Assembly (NCBI GenBank): GCA_013398955.1
Contig: VWPU01018978.1
Span: 62,001 to 126,000, forward strand
DNA length: 64,000 nt
From: Callaeas wilsoni
Lineage: Eukaryota; Chordata; Aves; Passeriformes; Callaeidae
Direction: 5' to 3'
This document shows positions 47,474-59,400 of the stretch, in pieces. Made by a program: the position numbers and the translations under genes. Under the pieces are notes generated by a model. The model did no database searches and was not told the DNA's origin. It was given only the letters and a program-made list of their open reading frames with translations. Positions within the stretch are counted from its first letter, which is position 1; the number at the start of each line of letters is the position of its first letter.

Positions 47474-50400
47474 CTGTACAAAATTGTAACAGCAATTTAT
47501 CATCTCTTTATATTTTGGTTAAGGCAATAATTTTAACAAAAATAACCCCCATACATTTACAATGTACTAGCAAAAGTATGAATCTTATGATATTTGAAAT
47601 TGTTCTGCTTGTCATGTTAAATATTAACAATACTTAATAAAAAACATGTATTTCCAATATCAAAGTTACGACTTCAAGCACTGCAAATTAAAATTGCTTC
47701 AAGTACACTATAACTTCCAAATAGAGAATATGAGATGGTTATATAGGACACCTAATCTCATCAGAAACAGCACAGAAGTTAAACATCATGTTAGTCTAAC
47801 ACAGCTACAACATGGTAACAGTGGTAGCAAAGTATAACAGGAAAAAAAAAGTAAACAAAACACTTGCAAACCCAGAGTCTCCTCATCAATTTGTGTTAGA
47901 CATACTTCTTCAAAGATTTACCAGGAGCAAATTTCAAAAATGTTTTCCTCATTCCAGGAAAAGCACTGTGTTTCAAGGCATACTATTGTCTATCACTATT
48001 TTGTTCTGTATAACTGCAAAAAAATTATGAGTTGTAGCTCATTTTCTCTTCATTTTGGCCCTGCCTATCTCAAAAAGAAAGATGATCCATGAACTTTTAT
48101 AACCAAGACCAATTGATGCAAAGTAACTCAGGTGTACACAGAACAACTTAGAGCCACTTCAGGACCTTTTCTTCCTTGCCCATCTACGTTTTAAACTTTC
48201 AATTAATTTTTTGTAAGGAACTTTGGAATACTTGAGAAAAAAGATCAGTACATTTCAAATAATGCAAAATACTATTTTAAATTGAGAGTATCAATTTGGA
48301 ACTCAGGCCTTCTACCATAGTCCACTTGTGTGACTCAGTTTACTGACACTGAAACCTACAAAGCCACCTGTGTTAGAGAAATAAGGTAGCAGACATAAAA
48401 CAAGGTTGTATACACTAATTTCTTCATCTCTGAAGTATAAGAATAATCTAGCAAGGGGAAATTAATGTCTTTTCAAGGAAACTAATATAATAATACTATG
48501 GAAAACTCATTACATATTTGAATAAAGTAGCACTTTTAAATTTTATTTCCTCTTATATTTCTGTTACCAACTTCTTTAAGCAGCGTTATGATAATAAAGT
48601 TCCAAATTCCAAGCTGTACTTACCAGGCCCATCAAAAGGCACAAGGTGATGAGGGACTTTATCTGAGGAACCTAAAGGGATGAGGTACAGATCTTTCACT
48701 TGCTTCATATTATTGGCTGCTACACCGTAACGTTTTCTACTGCTGAAATAGGCGAACAACAATGCATAGGAGATCTGATCCTCTTCAGTTACTGGGGTAA
48801 AGCGAACCACACAGATCTCCTGTTTACAAGGAGAGAGGGAAAAAGATCATCAAAAATATTTTTCTGTGAAAGGTTATTTTTTTACTGACTGCTCTTTATT
48901 TAAAAGAACAGTGCTGAGGAGAAAAAGCTGTGCCAAAAATGCAGAGAACAGAAGGAACAGAAACAGGGCCAAAAATAATTCAGAACTAGATAAAACAAAT
49001 AGAAAGCATTTAGTATGAAAAAATTAACTGAAGTGCATGACAAAAGAGCCGATACTTGAACAGCCAGCTAAATAACAAGTTTTAGGGAAGCTTGCCAGCT
49101 TCCATTGAATTATTCCACTCCCCACCCTTAACATTACTAGAAAGCTGTGTTTTGTAGTCTGTTGTGTCCAAGTGGAAGACCAGTATTCAGATCCCAGAAT
49201 TATGCCCAGCTCAGGAGTTGATGCTGGAGCTGATGCTGTTTAATGGCTTAATGAACAGCCTGGAAGATTGGAAAGAAGGTTCTCTGCAAAACTGAGATGG
49301 CATCTAAGCAGGGGCAGTGGTCAATATGCTGAAGGGCTGGTGGCCATTCAGAGGGACCTCAGCAGGCTGAAATAACAGGCTGACCCTTTGTCGATGTCAG
49401 CAAAGGCAAAAAGCAAAATCTTGCACTTTGAGCTGGAGTAACCCCATGCACTAGGACTGGCTGGGGGACTGAGTGGCTGGAAAACGGCTTGGCATAAAAT
49501 GATGCGGGGATCCTGGTGGACAAGCCAAGTATGAAGCAGTGATGTGTCCATGCCAAGAAGGCCAACTGCAATCTGGGTGTCAGAATCAAAGCAGCCAGCA
49601 GACCAAGGGAAATGGCTATTCCTTTCTATCCAGCACTTGTGAGACACCACCTGGAAAAGACTTTTAAGTTTTGGGCTCCCCAGCACAAGGACAACTGGCA
49701 CACAACAGGACAAGTCCAGCAAAGAGCCACTGAGATGGTTTTGCACACCAGATAACACTACTGAAAATGAAAGGGTGACACTTGAGAGATGAACTGGTAT
49801 CCAAACATTCCTGACAAATTACTGTGTCAAACGAAGACAGGTATTCTCAAACAGTAAATGACAGTTTAAGGTTAGATAGGAAGAAAACAAGACCAGTTGC
49901 CACCCATCCCATTCAACATAACCATAAGATATTCCTGAAGTTCACATATTTTGCATATGTTTCAGAGAGAAAAAAAACAAGTATCTTTAGGACAACTAAG
50001 ATGCATATTAAACAGCAAGTCTTTACTGGGTAAAATTCTTACCTTGGTCCCTGAAGCTTTGATTTTTTCTACATAATCCCAGACAGTGTGGGGAGATATC
50101 CTGCCACCTACTTGAATACTATCAGGTAAATCCTATGAGAAAGGACAACAGAAATGTGAATACAAATAAATATTGTGGTATGTCCTTCATCCAGTATCTG
50201 TTTCATAAATTCAAAACATACTTAGTTCTTCTATTTCTTAAATTGTAATTTTAAAATATCAGTAGAAGTTACAACGGAAGAAAAAAAATTAAATTTTCAA
50301 CAGTTAAGATTTTCAGTGCAAAATCAACAATATGTACTAAATTAGTTATCATTCAACACTGTTAGTCTATACCTTGCCAAAATATTCTTTCTGGTAACAT

Positions 50401-53400
50401 TAACTGCAAACATAACTGTACTGTGCTCTGGAAACACTCAAGCTATCCGTTAGATCACACCACAATGAGAGCTCCGCACCTTTGTTTATTATAAACTTTC
50501 AAAATCTTCATTATGAGGGGAAAATATAACCTACATGTGCATGTATATACAGATGTAAATTCGTCTTGGATACTACTGAGTTCACTGTTCCCAAGCAAAA
50601 TAAATGGACTTTCAGAAAAATAATTTTTTGAAATAAAGAAGAAGAGTTTTGAAAAGTGCATCATACTCATATAACAATCCTTTAGTATTAAGGATTACTG
50701 CATGGCCTGCACTTCCCTGAAAATCTACAGCAAAGTAAAGACAATCTTATTAATAGAAGACCTAAGTCCTTTTAATTAGAAAGCTGATGCAGCCTGTGTA
50801 GCTGTCAAGAAGGGTAATTGAGCCTTATTAGCTCTCTCATCTTTATTTTGTGACATACAGACAACTATTATAAGCAGTTGCATGCTTTTTCTGTCTCTCA
50901 GACACAGAAGAGAACGTTACTTTTTTTTAGGGACAATTTAGTCACAGTGCAAGGTTAGGACCAGAATTGCCACCAGACAGGAAAAAAAAAATAAACTCCA
51001 TTACGCGGGTTTCTGTTATAGATGGGAAGATGAACCAGAGGTTCATGTAATGAATAATACTTGATTTATAAATATAGAACTTAACCTATGTCCTTCCACA
51101 AATACTTTACTTAGTACAATGATCATGCGTCACTGTCTTCCATCATTATACACTAGTATTAGCCTACAAGGTAAATAAATTGGTAAAATTAATAAATGAA
51201 TTGTTCATTCTTTTCAATAAATATAAATACCTCTGTTAAATACTCAAAGGAGCCAGAAACTGGATAAGCCTTAATAACAAATTTTGCCACTGAAGGCATA
51301 TTGATAAAGCCCTTCCAGATGAAATTCAGGCGTGCCAGAAACAGGCTTTCACATTCCACAGTACCAGGCGTTTCTGACCTAAAAAAAAGGCCAAACAAAA
51401 CCTCATTTGGTTTACAACATGATATATCATGCAAGACAGTGTAAATCATAATTTTTCTTTATCACAGAAATGTAGTATTATCAAGAATTTTTTTTTTCAG
51501 TTAAGCATACTTGAGGGTCAACAGAAAAAGACAGGCAGACAACCACGCTTCTCATCTTCCAGTGCAGTAGCTCTATGGTACAGGAAGGACAGTCAGATAA
51601 GCAGCACATTAGTGCACTGGTCTCTATTTTTTAAAAAGAGAGACGTTGTTCAGTCTGAGAATAATTAAATGCTACTACTGAAAAGGACACAAACACATAC
51701 AGGTGCTGCAGAGCCAGAAAGATGGTCCCCTGCCACAGGTAAAAGATGACAGCACATTGCCTGCTGGCCTATACTGCTTTCCTAACTTCTACATTTTGTG
51801 CCACTGTCTGTCCACCACCTGAATGCCTGTGTCCCCCTAATATCTCCTTTTCCCACAAGCTGGCTCCTTATGTCTTCTCATCTATGCATCATTTCCACAC
51901 CTTCCGTGAGTGCCTCCTCCCAGTTCCACCTGTACAAAACAGTTTTTCCCCCCTTCAAGAAAAAGCCTCAGTTTTGTCAACAAAGCCGCTGGGATAACTT
52001 AAATAATTTCACAGGAGAGTGTTACTCAGCCTGAGGGTTTCCTTATGAAAAGGATTACACATTTCAACATTTCCCAACATCTTGCTATCAAAATATTCTA
52101 GGCACGCTATTAGCAGTTTTAAGATGCCCAGTAATACCAGATATTGTGCTGTTACAGTAACACTGTAACCTATGTTTATTTCTGTCTACACTGGAAATTA
52201 CCTGGAACCTGCTGTAAGCTATTCAAAAACCAAAGTTCACTGTCCTTGGTAAAAGATCGTACTGTCCTCATAAAGGCAAAATTTCAGCATGAACTTTGGT
52301 CAATTCTAAATAATTGGGAGTTGATGTTTTTCTAGAAAAGCCTCCCTCAAACCAGAAAGAAACAGCCTCATAAACTACAATTTCCTTTTTAGTGAGTAGC
52401 AGAGTGTGGAAGAAAATGAAGAGAGAGCTGACAGCAAATACAGCAAAACATCAAACAAGGTCTGTTACCTGTCATTTCTAGAAAAGCACTACTTTGGAAT
52501 TTGAAACTAGCCTGATTTATCAGTGTAAATGCTCTGTTTAGAGCAATCTCAAATTCCTTGAATTTATATATACACATACACAACGACACACTCATTTTGT
52601 AGCACTGTACATACTACATACCTTAACAGCAAAAGACAATATGAAATTTATATACTGACTTTTTGTAATATGAACTCTTTTTAAACCCTGTTGCACTAGA
52701 AAACATTGGGTTTTTGGGAAAAGTAAACTATGTGGCAAGCAGAAGATTGCAATCACAACAATATATGTAGTATCATGTATATAAATGAACATCATTTAAC
52801 TCAGCAGAGAACTCCATTCTAAAAATGTGTACGACTTCAAGTACCCAAATGGATTAAAGAAACGTAATTTAAAAAGTAGCTTTAGACATAATAGCTTAAC
52901 AAGATTAATAATGTCCTTCATTTAAAAATACTGTTTCTACAGCTTATATTACTTTGGGAGAGGTGTGAATGACTTTGATGAGTCTTGCTTATCATCTTCC
53001 AGTAATTCTGAAGCTAAAATAGAGGATGTAGAGGAGAGCGCGTCCGCAATACTCTCTGCTTCGTTGTCTGACTGCTTCCGTGCAACCCCAACAGACACTT
53101 TCACCTTCTTCCCAGACAGATCATCAGTAGGTGGTGCCATTCGGCCTGCAGAAAAGGAAGTGCAAGGGGTTTCATCTTTTATTAAAGAAACAAAAAGAGG
53201 ACTTCCTCTGAACACAAGGAGGACACACCAAAAATACTGCATATTGCCATTGAAGCAGGATAGGATAAGGAACTCACATATTTTACACATACGTATATGC
53301 TGTATAAATTAATACATTGTATATGTATGTTTATACAGTACTAAATATAAATTTGGCACTGCAATGGCATAGGATAAAGAAATGAGGAATCAAGAGTAGT

Positions 53401-56400
53401 ATGCACATCGACTATAGGGATTTTACTCTCTGAAGCTGCTTTTTTAAAAGAAGACAAGTTTATGCCAATAGACTATCCTTTCAATAGTCTCTTTTGTAAA
53501 TTATGAAGTAAAACATTCCTTCCACAACTTTGTCAGCAAACTAAGTAAAAACCCACATTTATTGAAATTCTTGAGGTATATTGAGATTTATGACTGAAAA
53601 TTATAGAAGTGCGCTCTATTTATTTTCATGTGCTTTCCCAAATTACCTATGCAGATTTTGCAGTTTAGATCAAAGAGATGATTTTTATGTTGACTCGTGG
53701 TATCCGGAGATGCAGATTCATTTATTTCTTTATCCTTTTCAGCTTCTTCTGACTTCTCAAACAACTTCGTATTAGGTTCCTAAGAAAAGTCAAACACATT
53801 TCAGTTAGGCTTTTTTTATCGCTCTGTTAATATTCCTAATATTGCTTAAAAGTTTTATGGTGTTTTTCTCCCTTCAGACATAAAGCTCTTCCTTCAGCTG
53901 TATAGTCTAAAATTCTGTCACAAAATCTACAAATTCATTACAATAATTAATTGCTATTCTCAAATATCTTTAGGTACCATTTAGAGTATTTTCTTATCTC
54001 TACTTTCTATTTTCTACTACTGCCAGAATTCATCATACAGTCATAGATACAACATAGAAGGAAAGAAACCAACAAAATCACCAGGTCAAGAAGTCAGTAA
54101 AGACAAAAGAAAAATTAAACTCAAACCAGACCTAACAGATAATTATGGACCTGAACAACAAAATCATAAACTAAACACTTCACAACTATGTTGCTTATGA
54201 ACTAAATACACTGTAGTGTCATGCTTTCTTTTCTACCTGAATTTCCATTACTTCCTCTTGTTCTTTCATAGGTGTCTCACTTTCAATTTCTATTTCTCCT
54301 TTGTGAGTAATTTTTGTGATAGGTCTTCTTTCCACCTCCCTCTGTTCTTTCTCGATCATTTCAATTGTCTGCGAAAACAAGAAGCTTTGTGTAATTATTC
54401 CCATACAGTAAAATTTGGAAGTCCAGAAATATAAGAGATAACAGTATTGTAATTAGGAAACCCTCTAGGAAGAAAAGTAATACATTCTTACTTTGCAAGT
54501 GTCACGTAGTTTCATAAAGCAAACACGCAAGCAGACTGTCTAACTTCTCCTACAGTGTAGCAGCAAGTACTTACCAGGCATGCATTTAAATAAGTTATAA
54601 TGCAAACCTTCAACACTAAATTAAAATACCGGTAATTCTGATTTCCCAAGAGCTGAAGAAAAAAATACATCCATTCTTTTCCCATAATAATAGGAACAAG
54701 GTAGGATATAAATATACGCAGATTTGTATAATTTTTCAACAGCTTGTTTTTTAGTACATAAATGTAATACTTCACCTAAAAAAAAATTTATAGGTATTCT
54801 TAAAAGTAATGGAGATGCTAATTCTGATCAGCACTGCTGCTTTGCTTTCTTGCAATAAAATAAAATATAAATGGTTATTTCTAATATTGCCTCTTAAAGT
54901 GCATTTCCATTTTTTACACCAGGAATGGGTTGTGTTGGCTGTCCCAAACATCTCAAGCCTGATTTACTAAGGAAATAAGGATTCTATGATTGCTTTATCT
55001 GCCTGAAAAATACCAACATACTTTTGAACATCCTGGGGAAACACCAAAAATAAATTAGTAAGTAGCAGTCTCAATGCCTTGCTTAAACAGTAACAGGAAA
55101 AATACAGTCAAATGATACATTGCTATTCCTTTTACATGCTTCTAGAAATTTTGAAGCATTTCTCTGAAATAACCATGACCCTTCAGCAATTTTTTGAGCA
55201 GCATACACTTTTTTTGGAAGATATTTCTCATAGCAGTGGAGTATTATTTTGCATGGTCTGTTTTCTGAATTTCTGAAAAATAAATGTAAAAAAGTTCCAC
55301 TACAAAAGATGGGCTTTGGAGAGATACAGAATAAACAAATTTTTCATTCTTTACAGGCCCTTGAAACAACTTCAAGATAATCAACAAGTGTTTTTCCACA
55401 GAAAGTACAAAAAGTTATCATGACTCATAAACAGGTCTAGCCACAATGTGCAACGACAAGAAAAAAACACAGGAATAATTACTACTGCAAAGCACATTGC
55501 AGTCTCTAAAACAGCATCCCACTCTACTGAATTAGTTATTACCAAACATTCATTCTGAGCACACAGATGAATTTACACTATCCAAATATCAAGTTTTTAA
55601 GTTCTATGATGTGGAATATAAATACCAAAGATCCTGTCAACATAAATCCACATTTTGTAAACTATAAAATTTTTAATGGCCATTTCCAAGCAGCTGCAGT
55701 TATTGTCAGACTAAATGCCCAATAAAAGGGGCAATGTCTAACAAAAAGGAATTTTCTATGAAAATAATACAGGTCCTCTTATTCCTGTTTCTCCTTCTAA
55801 ACTGTCGGCGCAGCTAAATAGAGTGACTTTCTGTTTTGAGAACTCATGCTTAAACTAACCTAGTAAACTTCCTACATTTCCTTGGGTTTGTTTTTTTTTT
55901 GCCGTTTGGTTTTTTTGTTTGTTTGTTTGCTGTCCCTTTAGGCTACTTTTCCAACTGGCAGATCAGGTTTTCAGCTCTGGATTTACTTCTTGGGGATTGA
56001 TTTGTAATGCTTCAGCAGTAAGTCAGAAACAACATCAGTTTGCTTTGGTTTGTCCAAATAGATCTCTCTCTGTCTTTAAGAAATTGGTGTTTATAAAGCT
56101 CGAGCAACAGCTTTAAAATCTTGTGGAAAATAAGGACAAAAGAAGTCTTCACTCTTGAGACAGAAAGAAGAAAGAGCAAGCAGCAACAAAGTTGCAAGGC
56201 AAAGGAAAGTGCATGCTTTCCTCCTTTCAGAAACTGACTACACTTCTTTCACTTCTGTCCTAACAACATCTTTGGGTTCTGAATACTACATTATAGAGAT
56301 CCTTCCGCTTGGTCAGAGCTGCTTTGTGCAAAATCCATTCTGCTCTTTCTGCATACACTTAACCTGCAAACAGAAGTTACACATGCTTAGGCTGTCAAAT

Positions 56401-59400
56401 AAACAACATAAGTTGACAAATCTCACATGTCTGTTTTCTCTCTGTCTCCAAGCAGCCAGTTCTTTGGAAGCCAGTTCTTCTGGGCTCATTTTTATTAGAT
56501 GATCTGGAGTAACCTCTCCTTTCAGTACTTTCTTAAATAATATCTAGAAGAAAGAAGAAAAGTAACTGTTGCTATCAGGACAAAAATAGCTTGCAGCAGG
56601 AAATAAATCAGAGAAGTAACATACAACATGCTCTGTACAGCTAAATGGGAGTGTGTGGGTTTGTAATTATCTCCACTGCAGGAAGCAGTACTAGATTTTG
56701 TAACATAAAAAGCTTAATTCCAGAGCTCCATTTATTCTACATAACAACGTATCTACATATACCCTTAATGATCAAATGTATAATTAACTGCTGTTTCAAA
56801 GGAGAAAGAGAGCTTATGCCCACTGCAGCAGTAACTCAGACAGTTTGCCGGTTTTATTGTTAAAGGTGCAAATCCTCTGCATTACACAACAAAGAGAAGA
56901 AAGTATCAAAGAGGATGTCTATGCTTCTTGGCTAAATGAAATCCTAGGGCAAAAAAAAGACAATCAACTAATTTAGCAGCATGAGCAAAGAGAAACCAGA
57001 AGTTAGCCGTTAGATAAAAGTTAAGACAGAAGTTCTTATAATTAACAGTTGGCTAACAGTAATGGCAAAATACTGTAAACAAAGCAATCTGATCAGAATA
57101 ACTGATAAAGGACAAAAGACAGAAGCTGAGGAGGTATGAGGTTGAATAATGGGCTCATAGAAAGCAGAACAGAGTGAAGACAAGCTTGAGAAATCTGTGT
57201 GTGAAAAAGCACAGTGAGGAGATGCTGGACAGAAAAACAGTAGGTGTAGAAAACAGCAAAGAATTATGTGGGGGGATGGGAATATCTAAATAACAGATCA
57301 GTGGTAAAGAGAAACACAAACTAGGCAGGCTATATCTACTACACTTTGAAACCAAACAAAAATAAGGTACACTAGGAGCAAAGAGTTGGAGAATTAATGA
57401 TGGGGAAGAACACAGAGGACACTGAGTGCCCAAAGAACAAACAACATCAAAAAACCAAGGAAACCTAAAAAACCTTCCAAACAGGTTAAACTGCTGGAGG
57501 ATTAATAATGTTTCTACATTGAAGACTGTTCCTTTAATCTACAGTAAATCAAGGATTTCTGCAAAGGACAACAGACAATCACACATACATTATTTTTAGG
57601 ATCTTTCAGATTGAACATTAAACTTCTGTATTTGTTCTTATACTTCGCGTCAGTGTCTCGAAAAAAAGAAAACAGCTCTCTTTCAATCCTTGTGGCAACT
57701 TTTGCTGCTCTCTCCTCAGGAATCTTTAAACTGGAGTCTGTCAATCTGTAAGAGAACACAATGGCAAAAATTACAAAATGCATCCAAACAATTAATAGTT
57801 TTTCCTCTGCCTTCCAAAGGAAAATATTTATAAATACAAATTAATAATTTAAGTTCTTAATATATCTTTACCTTTTCATAAGAATTTCCTTAAGAGACTG
57901 CTTAACACTTTGTCTTATCTGATCAGCAGAAGGCTTGGAAGCTGGCACAGCTGGCAGATGTGTTGCACTAATGGATCCTTTCTCATTTTTCTTTTTCTTA
58001 ATTTCTTGTTTCTCATGCATACCTATCAAAACACACAGTTAAAAATTGTAAAATATTCAAGTAGCTTTATTTATGAACTTTTGCCGCTGATGGAATTACT
58101 TTCATGAAATTTTATTTCTAAACTGCTAAGAATTGACTTCAAGAAGGAGTGGACCCACACGGTGGATGGTTTGTGTTTGGTTGGTTTTTCTTCTTTGGTT
58201 TGGAGTTTATGTTACTTAGATTAATCCAGAATAAAACTTCCTTAGTAGAGACAGGGGATTTGCTCTTTGACTTACAGTATTTTCTTCTACACCAAATCAA
58301 GATGACCAGTGCTCATTAGCTTGATCTTAAGTGTCATTTTTGACTCTGAATTTTTGTAACAGCATAGATTAATTTTTCAATGAATAAACTGAGAAATAAT
58401 ATGCTATGAAGCACATATAAGCATAATAAGCTTTAATTTAAAATACCATTTTATATTAAACTTAGCATTTCTGCATCTGTTAGCCATCAAAATTATTTCA
58501 ATTATAATAATTTCATCTTCTGATTCAGGTAACACTCCAGGTCATTATAAGGCTTGTGTCATAAATAATACAAATAATGGATAAGTCTAATCAAACTAAA
58601 ATCATTAAAGAAAAATTACTAATTTTCAAAGGGTCAACTGAAAGCTCATTTTTGTCAGCATGTAAATATGCCACTAATTTCAAGCAGTACCCTTATATTT
58701 AGGGAAGCAATGGGAAATAAATAATATTATTTTTTTCATTTTATAATCAGAAAAAAAAAGAACAAATTGAAGACTGATAAAGATTTCTAGAATGCATCGG
58801 CACCGGCAAAGTTATGTATTTTTTAGACAAATATTCAAAGCTTGAGTTTCAGAGAAAAAGACACAGTTCCCACACAAAATCTCACTAGCTTTGCTGCTGA
58901 GATTCCAGTCCCAAATGACAACAATTTCACATTACAATGATCTTAGAAGAAAAATGCTTCCTGGAAGGGAGCTGGGGAGAGGACAGGCTGCTGGGAGGGT
59001 AAATATGTCCCTTCAACCTTTCAAATGAAGTTTAGATGAAAATCTGATGACTCAGCAAGCAGTATAATGTTCCCCTTTGAAATGAGTTGATGAAATCGTC
59101 AGTTTGTCAATTATTATCAAAAGACATCAGTAGATCAAAATATAATTTATACAGCAATTAAACCAGTTTTATGCATACAGAGCATTTCATAGTATTTTAT
59201 GAAAGAGTATGTCAAAGTCTCATACAATGTAGAGCAAAGTTTAAAACAGAGATGTCTGTACTTTTTCTCCCACTTTTGATTACGTGAGCATCCTCTACTA
59301 TTGAAACAGGAAACACACATCTACCTAGGACACATCTACCTACTAAATAAAACTTAAAAAGAGATGAGAAATAAAGATCATAAATGTTATGAGAACAGAT

